From assembly GCA_000434035.1 (NCBI GenBank), contig FR893516.1:66879-110817 (forward strand): a DNA stretch of 43,939 nucleotides, in the 5' to 3' direction. This DNA is from Clostridium sp. CAG:452. Lineage in GTDB: Bacteria > Bacillota > Clostridia > TANB77 > CAG-508. Positions 15,362 through 24,366 of this stretch are shown piece by piece. The notes under the pieces were generated by a model that was given only the letters and a program-made list of their open reading frames with translations, was not told the DNA's origin and did no database searches. The translations under genes and the position numbers were made by a program. The stretch's first letter is position 1. Every line of letters starts with the position of its first letter.

Positions 15362-16510
15362 ATGAAAATAACATTTTATTCAAATTTTCTTACACATCAT
15401 CAACTTCCATTTTGCCTAGAAATGTATAAAAAATATGGCGAAGATTTTAAATTTGTATCAATGGAAAAAATTAACCAAGAAAGAATTTCTTTAGGCTACA
15501 AAGATATGGATAATGATTACCCATTTGTACTAAAAGCATATGAAAGCAAAGAAAAGTACAATGAAGCTACAAAGCTAGCAGTAGATAGCGACATAGTTAT
15601 AGCTGGCTCTACACCAACAGATGATTATATAAAAGAAAGACTAAAACAGGATAAAATTACATTTAGATACTATGCTAGAATTTTCTATAATGGAGTACTT
15701 AGTATATTTGACTTTGAAAATTCAAAAAAGGTATATGATAGACATCTAAAATATAAAAAGAACAAAAATTTATATTTACTATGTGCAAGTAGCTATGGAC
15801 CAAACGATTTTAATGAATTAGGAATGTACAAAAACAAGTGCTTTAAATGGGGTTACTTTCCAGAAACAAAAATATACAATGTAGAAGATTTATTAAAACA
15901 AAAAGAAAACGAAAAAATAGAAATTATTTGGGTTGGAAGATTCATAAAAGAAAAACATCCAGAATATGTAGTAAAACTAGCTCAAAAGCTAAAAGAAAAA
16001 AACTATAATTTTGAAATAAAGATGATAGGAAATGGAGAACTACTTGAAAAAACAAAATCTCAAATAGAGAAATATAATTTAACAAATCAAATAAAATTAG
16101 TAGGTGCAGTAAAATCTGATAAAGTGAGATCATATATGGAAAAAGCAAATATATTTATTTGCACAAGTGACAAAAATGAAAGATGGGGAGTAGTTTTAAA
16201 TGAGGCAATGAATAGTGGATGCACAGTAATTGCATATAAAGGAATAGGAGGAGTACCATTCTTAATTAAAAATAATGAGAATGGACTAGCATATACAAGC
16301 CTAGATGACTTCTACAAAAAAACTATGAAAGTAATGGATGATAAAGCCTTAAGAGAAAAACTATCTAAAAATGCATATAAAACAATAAGTGAAGTTTGGA
16401 CAGCAAAAGTAGCAGTTCAAAACTTCGAAAAATTAGTAAAATCAATAATTGACGGAAAACCAAATCCTGTAAAAGAAGGACCGGCTAGCACAGCATATCC
16501 TGTTAACTAA
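15362..16510 (+). CDS. Glycosyltransferase family 4 (GT-B fold)
   Basis: A 382-residue GT4-type retaining glycosyltransferase. The C-terminal nucleotide-sugar domain shows IIWVGRFIKEKHPEYVVKLA (about 182-201) and the EX7E-type region ERWGVVLNEAMNSGCTVIA (about 276-294). The N-terminal acceptor half is atypical. It is outside the polysaccharide cluster, 26 bases after pyridoxamine kinase, so acceptor and product are unknown. A capsule, glycolipid or antigen side-chain role is possible. AGGAG precedes the ATG. Confidence 0.8.
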   Translation: MKITFYSNFLTHHQLPFCLEMYKKYGEDFKFVSMEKINQERISLGYKDMDNDYPFVLKAYESKEKYNEATKLAVDSDIVIAGSTPTDDYIKERLKQDKITFRYYARIFYNGVLSIFDFENSKKVYDRHLKYKKNKNLYLLCASSYGPNDFNELGMYKNKCFKWGYFPETKIYNVEDLLKQKENEKIEIIWVGRFIKEKHPEYVVKLAQKLKEKNYNFEIKMIGNGELLEKTKSQIEKYNLTNQIKLVGAVKSDKVRSYMEKANIFICTSDKNERWGVVLNEAMNSGCTVIAYKGIGGVPFLIKNNENGLAYTSLDDFYKKTMKVMDDKALREKLSKNAYKTISEVWTAKVAVQNFEKLVKSIIDGKPNPVKEGPASTAYPVN

Positions 16511-16530
16511 AATAAATTTAAATAAATTAG

Positions 16531-16560
16531 TTGATTATAAAATATGCTTTGTGGTAAAAT
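16531..16560 (+). promoter_or_regulatory. Promoter candidate for galK
   Basis: TTGATT (16531-16536), an 18-base spacer and TAAAAT (16555-16560) with TG two bases upstream. Its leader to the galK ATG is about 70 bases of AT-rich sequence, with no recognised riboswitch or operator. Confidence 0.45.
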
Positions 16561-16638
16561 GCCATTATAAATACGATGTTTAATTTTTGACGAATAAATT
16601 ATAATTACAAATTTTATAATAAATATTTGGAGGAAAAT

Positions 16639-17802
16639 ATGAAAGAGAAGATTAGAACAAAATTTGAAGAACTATTTGGAAATGAAGGAGAAATTAAAGA
16701 ATACTTTGCACCAGGAAGAGTTAACTTAATAGGAGAACACACAGACTATAACGGTGGACATGTATTTCCATGTGCATTAACAATGGGAACATATGCAGTT
16801 GCAAGAAAAAGAAATGACAATAAAATAAGATTATATTCAATGAATTTTGAAAATCTAGGAATATTAGAATCTACAATAGATGACCTAAAATATAACAAAA
16901 GTGAGAATTGGATAAACTATCCAAAGTCAATGATTTGGGCAATGAAAGAAGAAGGTTTTAATATAGATAAAGGTTTTGATATTGTATATTTAGGAACAAT
17001 ACCAAATGGAGCAGGACTTTCATCTTCAGCTTCAATAGAAGTGCTAACAGGATTTGTATTAAAAGATTTATTTGATTTAGATGTAGATATGACAAAAATA
17101 GCATTACTAGGACAAAAAGCAGAGAATAAATACATTGGTGTAAATTGCGGAATAATGGATCAATTTATAATTGCAAACGGAAAAAAAGACTGTGCAATAT
17201 TTTTAGACACAGCTAATTTAGAATATGAATATGCACCAGTAAAACTAGAAAATGCAAAAATAGTAATAATGAACACAAACAAAAAAAGAGGATTAGGAGA
17301 TTCTAAATACAATGAAAGAAGAGCTGAATGTGAAGAAGCTCTAAGAGAGTTGCAACAAAAATTAAACATAAAATCATTAGGAGAACTTACAGAAGAAGAA
17401 TTTGAGGAGAACAAAGACTTAATAAAAAGCGAAACAAGACAAAAAAGAGCAAAACATGCAGTATATGAAAACCAAAGAACAATTAAAGCTGTAAAAGCAT
17501 TGAAAGAAAATAAAATAGACCTTTTTGGCGAACTAATGATAGCATCACATAATTCTTTAAGAGATGATTATGAAGTTACAGGAAAAGAATTAGACACACT
17601 TGTAGAAGAAAGCTTAAAACAAGATGGAGTAATAGGCGCAAGAATGACAGGAGCAGGTTTTGGAGGATGCGCAGTAAGTATAGTAAAATCAGATAAAGTA
17701 GATGACTTTATAAAAAATGTAGGAAAAAGTTATAAAGATAAAATAGGATATGAAGCAGATTTTTATGCTGTAGAAATAGGAGACGGACCTAGAAAAATAT
17801 AA
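16639..17802 (+). CDS. galK: Galactokinase
   Basis: GHMP-family kinase of 387 residues that phosphorylates galactose at C1 in the Leloir pathway. The galactose-binding motif GRVNLIGEHTDYNGG (26-40), the ATP motif PNGAGLSSSASIE (122-134), GIMDQF with the catalytic aspartate and the late RMTGAGFGGCAV are all intact. I start at the ATG at 16639 because GGAGG at 16629-16633 is its ribosome site. The TTG at 16627 overlaps that site and is not a plausible start. galT and galE are not adjacent. The downstream pantothenate kinase is only 18 bases away. Confidence 0.95.
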   Translation: MKEKIRTKFEELFGNEGEIKEYFAPGRVNLIGEHTDYNGGHVFPCALTMGTYAVARKRNDNKIRLYSMNFENLGILESTIDDLKYNKSENWINYPKSMIWAMKEEGFNIDKGFDIVYLGTIPNGAGLSSSASIEVLTGFVLKDLFDLDVDMTKIALLGQKAENKYIGVNCGIMDQFIIANGKKDCAIFLDTANLEYEYAPVKLENAKIVIMNTNKKRGLGDSKYNERRAECEEALRELQQKLNIKSLGELTEEEFEENKDLIKSETRQKRAKHAVYENQRTIKAVKALKENKIDLFGELMIASHNSLRDDYEVTGKELDTLVEESLKQDGVIGARMTGAGFGGCAVSIVKSDKVDDFIKNVGKSYKDKIGYEADFYAVEIGDGPRKI

Positions 17803-17820
17803 CTTTGGAGGAGCATTACA

Positions 17821-18649
17821 ATGCATACAATTTGTGCAGATTTAGGAAGCACTACTACAAAAATTATAGAAGTAGATGAAAACAATAAAATAATAAACAA
17901 AAACATTTACCAAAAAGAAGAACCAAAAAAATTACTAAAAAAATTTATAGAAAATAATAACATAGAGCCACGAAGCATTGAAGCAATAATTATAACAGGA
18001 GTAGGCACAATAAAAGAACAGGAATTTTTAAAAATTCCTGTTCTATATATAGATGAATTTAAAGCAATTGGCTTAGGAGGTCTAACAGCTTCAAATAAAC
18101 AAAATGCTATAATTGCTTCAATTGGGACTGGAACAGCATTTATAAAAGCAAACAATAACGAAATAAAACACTTAGGCGGAAGTCGGAGTTGGTGGAGGCA
18201 CATTTTATAAACTAGCAGAAAAACTATTTGGAAAAGCTACATTTGAAGAATATTTAGAAAAGTGTAACCAAGGAAATATAAAAAACGTAGATTTGCAAAT
18301 AGGAGATATTACAACACAAGAAATACCAAATTTACCAAAAGATATTACATCATCAAACTTTGGAAAAATGAATAAAGAGGCAAGCTCTTGCGATATTTTA
18401 CTAGGAATATCAAATTTAGTTTTTGAAACAGTTGGAGTGATGGCTGCATTCTTATGCAAAAATGATAATGTAAAAGACATTATAATAATTGGAGGTATGG
18501 CAAAACACCCATATCTAAAAGAAGTTATAAAAAAACTAGAAAAATTACATGATGTAAACTATATTATTCCAGAAAATCCAGAGTTTATATGTGCACTAGG
18601 AGCAATAGAAAACTATAAAAAAGTAGAGGCAAATTCTATTGACAAATAA
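17821..18649 (+). CDS. coaW: Type II pantothenate kinase (CoaW-like), read through a +1 shift at CGG
   Basis: Phosphorylates pantothenate, the first step of CoA synthesis. Read as two frames (17821-18183 then 18185-18649) it gives 275 residues, the normal length for bacterial type II (fumble-like) enzymes. Motifs: ADLGSTTTK (6-14), the likely catalytic glutamate in YIDEFKAIG (E79), SIGTGTAFI (100-108), LGGS-GVGGGT across the junction, IIIGGMAKHPYL and NPEFICALGAI near the end. The zero frame meets CGG at codon 122 and stops 9 codons later. Dropping the C at 18184 restores the family's LGG(T/S)GVGGGT. Both halves are well preserved, with no other damage, which argues against an old pseudogene. 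GGAGGAG precedes the ATG. Confidence 0.85.
18015..18044 (+). repeat. Perfect 30-base palindrome inside the pantothenate kinase gene
   Basis: AGAACAGGAATTTTT (18015-18029) is followed directly by its exact complement (18030-18044). It encodes residues 65-75 (KEQEFLKIPVL) and lies 140 bases before the frameshift site. In RNA it could fold into a 13-base-pair or longer hairpin. No function is evident. Confidence 0.85.
18184..18187 (+). other. Frameshift site CGGA in the pantothenate kinase gene
   Basis: The zero-frame codon at 18184-18186 is CGG, following AGT. The conserved protein continues from GGA at 18185. The preceding serine tRNA could not re-pair one base downstream (AGT to GTC), so simple slippage of the peptidyl-tRNA is unlikely. 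Confidence 0.8.
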
Positions 18650-18726
18650 AAGATTATCATAGATAATTATTATATTGCGACAAGACATAAGAAAAAATTT
18701 TAAAATACAAAGGAGGTACATTTATA

Positions 18727-21291
18727 ATGTACGTATTTAATAAAATAACGGTAAATCCACAATTGCCAAAAAAAATAGAAAGATTATCAGAAATAGCAAA
18801 TAATCTATGGTGGTCATGGAACACAGAATTTTTAAAACTATTTAAAACAATAGATATAGACTTATGGGAGCAATGCGGAAAGAACCCAGTTAAATTCTTA
18901 AAATTAGTAGACCAAGAAAAGTTAGAAAAAATCGCAGAAGATCCTGAATTCTTAAAGGAATATAACAAAAATGTAGAAAATTTTGAAGACTACATGGATA
19001 GTAAAAACACTTGGTTTAGAAAAAATTTCCCAGAAAATAAAAGTAATGAAATTGCATATTTTTCAGCAGAATATGGATTAGATGAAATACTTCCTATTTA
19101 TTCAGGAGGTCTTGGAATTTTATCTGGCGACCATTTAAAATCTGCAAGCGATTTAGGAATTCCTCTAATAGCAATAGGTTTGCTATATAAGAATGGATAT
19201 TTTTATCAAAAAATAAACAGAATAGGAGCACAAGAAACAGAATATCGCAGTATTGATATAAACAATCTACCAATAGTACCAGTAAAAGACCATGATGGGC
19301 AAGATTTAATGATAAGTGTAAAAATGCCAAAGAAAAAATTATATTTAAAAGTTTGGAAAATACAAGTAGGTAGAGTAACACTATACTTATTAGATTCAGA
19401 AATTCCAGAAAACTTAGAAGAATACAGAAACATAACATCAGCACTATATGGTGGAGATCAAGAAATGAGAATTCAACAAGAAATAGTTCTAGGTATGGGT
19501 GGTGTAATGCTACTAAAAGCATTAGGAATAAATCCAACTGTATACCATATGAACGAAGGACATTCTTCTTTCTTAGTATTACAATTAATAAGCAATATAA
19601 TAGCAGAAAAAAAGGTATCATTCCCAATAGCAAAAGATATAGTAAGTGCAAAAACAGTATTTACAACACATACACCAGTTCCAGCAGGAAACGATATATT
19701 CCCAATAGAATTAGTAGAAAAATACTTTGATGGATTTTGGGATTCATTAGCAATCTCTAAAGAAGAATTCTTAGAATTAGGAATGAAACCAAACGAGGAA
19801 AATAAAACAACATTTAATATGGGAATACTAGCATTAAAAATAGCTGGAAAGAAAAATGGAGTAAGCAAACTACATGGAGCCGTTTCAAGAGAACTATTTG
19901 GAGATGTATGGCCAGAAATAGCACCAAACGAATCACCAATTACATACGTAACAAATGGTATTCATACATGCACATGGCTTGCACCAAACTTAAAAGAGTT
20001 ATATAACGAATACCTAGTACCATATTGGCAAGATAAAATATACTTAAACGAAACATGGGAAAGAATAAACAATATACCAGATGCAAAACTATGGAAAGAG
20101 CACCAAATAAGAAAAGAAAAACTTTTAAAACTAGTTAATGATAATGTAACAGCAAGACTAAAAAATGCAGGAATGCATTATGACCAAATTAGAGAAATAA
20201 CATCAAAACTAAATCCAAATGCCTTAACAATAGGATTTGCAAGAAGATTTGCAACATATAAAAGAGCAACACTAATATTTAAAGACCTAGAAAGAATAAC
20301 ACAAATATTAAATGATGAATCAAGACCAGTTCAATTAATATTTGCAGGAAAAGCACATCCAAAAGATATAGAAGGACAAAACTTAATAAAAAGAATTCAC
20401 GAAATATCTATGATGCCACAATTTAAAGGCAAAATATTCTTATTAGAAGGATATGACATAAATGTAGCAAGACACCTAATCTCTGGTGTAGATGTATGGT
20501 TAAACAATCCAAGAAGACCAATGGAAGCATCAGGAACAAGTGGAGAAAAAGCATCTGTAAATGGAGTAGTTAACTTTAGTATTCTAGATGGATGGTGGGC
20601 AGAAGGATACAACCAAAAAAATGGTTGGGCAATTGGAACAAACGCAGAATATATGTCTTATGAAGAACAAGATAAAGCAGATAGTGAAAGTATTTACAAC
20701 ACTTTAGAAAACAAAGTAATACCAGCATACTACAACAAACAACAAGACGGTATTTCTAAAGAATGGTTGACATTAATGAAAAATTCTATAATCTCAACAG
20801 GAGGAAACTATAGCACAGCAAGAATGCTTGTAGATTATACAAAACAACTATACATACCACTATGTAATATAACAAATAATTACTTTAGTAATTTAGAATT
20901 AGTTACAGACTTTAATAGAGTAAAAGACCAACTTTATGCAAACTGGGACGATATAAAAATTACACAAATAAATAATCTAGACAATATATCAATAGATGCA
21001 GGAAATAACATAAAAGTTTCTTGTGTAGTAACATTACCAAATATAAATGTAGAAAACATAGAAGCACAAGCATACTACGGAAAGATACTAGATAATGGAA
21101 CAATAGAAAAAATAGGAATAATACCAATGGATTTAGTTTCAAGTGATGACGAAAAAAGAGAATATACATTTGAAGCAAAAATAGAACTAAAAACAGGTGG
21201 AAACTATGGTTACACATTTAGAGTAATGCCAAAACATAAAATGTTATTAGACTCTGCAAATATGAATTTAATAAAATGGATAACACAATAA
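18727..21291 (+). CDS. glgP: Alpha-glucan (glycogen/maltodextrin) phosphorylase, TIGR02094 type
   Basis: GT35 phosphorylase of 854 residues that releases glucose-1-phosphate from alpha-1,4-glucans using PLP. The N-terminus (NNLWWSWNTEFLKLF, about 26-40) is the DUF3417 region typical of the alpha-glucan phosphorylase subfamily found in archaea, Thermus and Clostridia. Later come SGGLGILSGDHLKSASDLG (about 128-146), YHMNEGHSSF and VTNGIHTCTWL. The PLP lysine is in ASGTSGEKASVNG (K608), followed by LDGWWAEGYN. It is complete. AAAGGAGG is upstream and a terminator follows. Together with galK it feeds hexose phosphates to glycolysis and perhaps to sugar nucleotides for the locus downstream. Confidence 0.93.
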   Translation: MYVFNKITVNPQLPKKIERLSEIANNLWWSWNTEFLKLFKTIDIDLWEQCGKNPVKFLKLVDQEKLEKIAEDPEFLKEYNKNVENFEDYMDSKNTWFRKNFPENKSNEIAYFSAEYGLDEILPIYSGGLGILSGDHLKSASDLGIPLIAIGLLYKNGYFYQKINRIGAQETEYRSIDINNLPIVPVKDHDGQDLMISVKMPKKKLYLKVWKIQVGRVTLYLLDSEIPENLEEYRNITSALYGGDQEMRIQQEIVLGMGGVMLLKALGINPTVYHMNEGHSSFLVLQLISNIIAEKKVSFPIAKDIVSAKTVFTTHTPVPAGNDIFPIELVEKYFDGFWDSLAISKEEFLELGMKPNEENKTTFNMGILALKIAGKKNGVSKLHGAVSRELFGDVWPEIAPNESPITYVTNGIHTCTWLAPNLKELYNEYLVPYWQDKIYLNETWERINNIPDAKLWKEHQIRKEKLLKLVNDNVTARLKNAGMHYDQIREITSKLNPNALTIGFARRFATYKRATLIFKDLERITQILNDESRPVQLIFAGKAHPKDIEGQNLIKRIHEISMMPQFKGKIFLLEGYDINVARHLISGVDVWLNNPRRPMEASGTSGEKASVNGVVNFSILDGWWAEGYNQKNGWAIGTNAEYMSYEEQDKADSESIYNTLENKVIPAYYNKQQDGISKEWLTLMKNSIISTGGNYSTARMLVDYTKQLYIPLCNITNNYFSNLELVTDFNRVKDQLYANWDDIKITQINNLDNISIDAGNNIKVSCVVTLPNINVENIEAQAYYGKILDNGTIEKIGIIPMDLVSSDDEKREYTFEAKIELKTGGNYGYTFRVMPKHKMLLDSANMNLIKWITQ

Positions 21292-21308
21292 AAAATAATT
21301 TAAGAAAG

Positions 21309-21340
21309 ACTGCCAATTAATTTGAAATTTGGCAGTTTTT
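21309..21340 (+). terminator. Rho-independent terminator
   Basis: ACTGCCAA (21309-21316) pairs with TTGGCAGT (21329-21336) and runs into a T5 tract. It separates the phosphorylase gene from the polysaccharide locus. Confidence 0.85.
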
Positions 21341-21353
21341 ATTTATTAATTCA

Positions 21354-21382
21354 TTGACAAAAAATGTCTAAATATATATAAT
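21354..21382 (+). promoter_or_regulatory. Consensus sigma-A promoter of the polysaccharide locus
   Basis: TTGACA (21354-21359), exactly 17 bases, then TATAAT (21377-21382): a perfect match to both boxes at ideal spacing, about 40 bases upstream of the LCP gene. It is the best promoter in the window and probably drives the long operon through at least the sugar transferase genes. Confidence 0.88.
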
Positions 21383-21423
21383 TAAACTGTAAAATTTTGA
21401 AAAAACAAATAAGAGGTATTTAA

Positions 21424-22380
21424 ATGAAAAAAGTAATAAAAGCGTTAGTTATAATAATAGCTATAATTTTAGTAATAACTGCCATAATAGGCATTTTTAT
21501 TTGGACAAAGCTAAATAAAATAAATTACGAAAAAATATCAAAAGAAGATATAGAAATATCAGCAGGAGTAGAAGAAAACCTAAAAGAATATAGAAACATA
21601 GCAATCTTTGGAATAGACACAAGAGAAAACACTTATAGTGGAAGCAGAACAGATTGTATAATAATAGCAAGTATAAACCAAAACACAAAAGAAGTAAAAT
21701 TAGTTTCTGTATATAGAGATACATATCTAGAAATATCTAAATATGGATTAGATAAAGTTAATCACGCTTATGCTTATGGCGGAGCTGCTCTTTCAATGAG
21801 CACACTAAATACAAATTTAGACTTAGACATAACAGAATTTGTAACAGTAAACTTTGAATCTACAAAAGACATAATAGATAAAATGGGCGGAGTTGAAATA
21901 ACAGTAACATCAGCAGAAGCATCACAAATACCAGGAATAAAATCTGCAGGAACATATAACCTTACAGGAGAGCAAGCTCTAGCTTATGGAAGAATAAGAA
22001 AAATAGATAGTGACTATGCAAGAACAGAAAGAATGAGAACAGTACTAACAGAAGTATTTAATAAGGCTAAAAAGATGAGCGTTTCAGACTTAAATAATGT
22101 TTTAGATAAAGTATTACCAGAAGTATATACAAACATAACAAAATCAGACATATTAGCATTAATACCACAAATAGCATCATACTCAATTGTAGATAGCAAA
22201 GGATGGCCATACGAAACAAAAGGAATAACACTAAATGGGGTATGGTATGGACCACCAATAAACCTAGAAAAAAATGTAAGTCAATTGCATAAAGAACTAT
22301 TTGCACAAGACGATTATGTACCAACAGACAAAGTAAAAGAAATAAGCAATAAAATAATACAAAAAACAGGATATAGATAA
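21424..22380 (+). CDS. LytR-CpsA-Psr (LCP) family cell-wall glycopolymer ligase
   Basis: A 318-residue membrane-anchored enzyme that attaches polyprenyl-linked glycopolymers to peptidoglycan outside the cell. It has a single N-terminal helix (about 5-29) and then the LCP domain with AIFGIDTRE, GSRTDCIIIASI, VSVYRDTYLEI (RDT arginine and aspartate) and a second arginine-rich segment GRIRKIDSDYARTERMR. All these are the pyrophosphate-binding motifs of the family. It begins the polysaccharide locus under a consensus promoter, suggesting that the product is covalently wall-linked. No C-terminal extra domain is present. Confidence 0.93.
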   Translation: MKKVIKALVIIIAIILVITAIIGIFIWTKLNKINYEKISKEDIEISAGVEENLKEYRNIAIFGIDTRENTYSGSRTDCIIIASINQNTKEVKLVSVYRDTYLEISKYGLDKVNHAYAYGGAALSMSTLNTNLDLDITEFVTVNFESTKDIIDKMGGVEITVTSAEASQIPGIKSAGTYNLTGEQALAYGRIRKIDSDYARTERMRTVLTEVFNKAKKMSVSDLNNVLDKVLPEVYTNITKSDILALIPQIASYSIVDSKGWPYETKGITLNGVWYGPPINLEKNVSQLHKELFAQDDYVPTDKVKEISNKIIQKTGYR

Positions 22381-22403
22381 AATTTAAAACTGGGGGATTT
22401 TAA

Positions 22404-24350
22404 ATGAAGTCAATACGTAAATATAGGGCAGTACTACTATTTATAATTGATATACTAATAATTGCATCAGCATATTTAGTTACAGCATACCTAACAACAG
22501 ATAATATGGCACTTTTTACAAATAAATATAAAGACATAATATCAAATACAATTTTAATTTCGCTAGTAGTATATGAGATAATATTTGGAATATTTAATAT
22601 ATACAAAAATATAACAAGATATGAAAACGGAAAAGATTATATAGTATACATATTACTTTCTATGCTTTCTGGAATGCTAGTATTTTTAATAGGCCTAATA
22701 ACAAGAATTCCAATATTAAGCTACAAAAAAGTAGGACTAGCAACAATAATAATAGCTGTTGCAGTAGTAGCTTATAGAGTAATTATAAGATTTATACTAA
22801 CATCAATTTCACCAGAAAAAACAAATGTAAAAACAGAAAAGAAAAACCTATTAATAATTGGTGGTGGAGAAGCAGCAAGAGAAATTTTAAAAGCATTAAA
22901 AACATCTATGAAAGGAATGTACAATGTAGTAGGACTTATAGATGACAACCCTAACAAGAAAAATTACATAATTTCAGGTAAGAAAATATTAGGAAATAGA
23001 TACAAAATATTAGAAGTATGTAAAGAACACAATGTAGATACAATATTCTTTTCTATAACAAATATAGATAACAAAAATAAAAAAGAAATATTAAATATCT
23101 GCCAAGAGACAGGGGCAAAAATAAGAATACTACCGGGAATTACAGACATCATAAAAAATAAAACACTAATACAAAATTTAAGAAATGTAGAAATAGAAGA
23201 CGTATTAGGAAGAGAACAAATAGTATTAAACAATGAATCAATAGGAGAACTAATAAAAGGCAATACAATTTTAGTAACCGGTGGAGGGGGATCAATCGGT
23301 TCAGAATTATGCAGACAAATTGTTAAATACAACCCAAAAACTTTAGTAATATTCGATATTTATGAAAATAATTTATACAATATCGAAATGGAATTAAGAC
23401 AAAACCACTTTGACGAAAACATAGACATAGTAGCAGTAGTAGGAAGCGTTAGAGATAAAAAAAGACTAGAAAAAGTATTTGAAACATATAAACCATATTT
23501 AGTATTTCATGCAGCAGCACACAAACATGTTCCATTAATGGAAATAAGTCCGCTAGAAGCAATAAAAAATAATGTATTTGGAACATATAATACAGCCAAC
23601 TGTGCAGACAAATATAATGTTAAAAGATTTATATTAATTTCTACAGATAAAGCTGTAAATCCAACAAACATCATGGGAGCAAGCAAGAGAATGTGCGAAA
23701 TGATAATACAAGCTAAAAATAAAACAAGCAAAACAGAATTTGCGGCAGTTAGATTTGGAAATGTTTTAGGCAGCAATGGCTCAGTACTTCCACTATTTAA
23801 AAAGCAAATAGAAATGGGAGGACCTGTAACAGTAACGCATAAAGATATAACAAGATTTTTTATGACAATACCAGAAGCTGTGGGACTAGTATTACAAGCA
23901 ATGAGCTATGCAAAAGGTGGAGAAATATTTGTTTTAGATATGGGCGAACCTGTAAGAATATATGACCTAGCAGTATCACTTATAAAACTATCCGGACTAG
24001 AACCAGATGTAGATATACCAATAAAGGTAACAGGATTAAGACCAGGAGAAAAATTATATGAAGAACTTTTAATGCAAGGAGAAGGTTTAAAAACAACAGC
24101 ACATAATAAAATATTTATTGGCGATATAGAAGATGTAACAGAAAAGCAATTAGAAGAGAAAATAGCTATATTAAAAGAAATAATACAAGACGAAAATATA
24201 GAAAAAGAAAAAATAAGACAAATAATGAAAAAAATAGTACCAACATATCACGAACCAGAAGAAGTAAATACTTCTATAAAAAATTCAAGAAAAGAATTGG
24301 GAGAGAAAGCAAAAAGCAAACAAACAAAAGCAGAAGTTGCAACTGCTTAG
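22404..24350 (+). CDS. Membrane-bound nucleotide-sugar 4,6-dehydratase (PglF/CapD/FlaA1 family)
   Basis: A 648-residue enzyme that probably makes a UDP-4-keto-6-deoxy-HexNAc. Four N-terminal helices span about 9-140, followed by a first Rossmann unit LLIIGGGEAAREIL, then the dehydratase domain with ILVTGGGGSIGSEL, FHAAAHKHVPLME and the catalytic stretch STDKAVNPTNIMGASKR, where TDK replaces the classical YxxxK as in PglF. It is followed by a PLP aminotransferase and a PglC-like transferase, the order of the bacillosamine-type pathway. A lysine-rich C-terminal tail of about 40 residues is unusual and possibly disordered. Confidence 0.9.
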   Translation: MKSIRKYRAVLLFIIDILIIASAYLVTAYLTTDNMALFTNKYKDIISNTILISLVVYEIIFGIFNIYKNITRYENGKDYIVYILLSMLSGMLVFLIGLITRIPILSYKKVGLATIIIAVAVVAYRVIIRFILTSISPEKTNVKTEKKNLLIIGGGEAAREILKALKTSMKGMYNVVGLIDDNPNKKNYIISGKKILGNRYKILEVCKEHNVDTIFFSITNIDNKNKKEILNICQETGAKIRILPGITDIIKNKTLIQNLRNVEIEDVLGREQIVLNNESIGELIKGNTILVTGGGGSIGSELCRQIVKYNPKTLVIFDIYENNLYNIEMELRQNHFDENIDIVAVVGSVRDKKRLEKVFETYKPYLVFHAAAHKHVPLMEISPLEAIKNNVFGTYNTANCADKYNVKRFILISTDKAVNPTNIMGASKRMCEMIIQAKNKTSKTEFAAVRFGNVLGSNGSVLPLFKKQIEMGGPVTVTHKDITRFFMTIPEAVGLVLQAMSYAKGGEIFVLDMGEPVRIYDLAVSLIKLSGLEPDVDIPIKVTGLRPGEKLYEELLMQGEGLKTTAHNKIFIGDIEDVTEKQLEEKIAILKEIIQDENIEKEKIRQIMKKIVPTYHEPEEVNTSIKNSRKELGEKAKSKQTKAEVATA

Positions 24351-24366
24351 AAAGAAGGAATTTAAA

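Noticed and set aside
18150..18190. Classical programmed frameshifting with an upstream Shine-Dalgarno-like stimulator, as in prfB
   Set aside because: No consistent purine-rich stimulator precedes the three sites, and the P-site codons cannot re-pair in +1. CGG is the only shared feature.
17821..18649. Calling the pantothenate kinase, flippase and cotJC genes ordinary pseudogenes
   Set aside because: Each has only one lesion, always the same kind at the same codon, with both flanks fully conserved. I kept sequencing error as a check to be made, but three identical non-homopolymer insertions make it unlikely.
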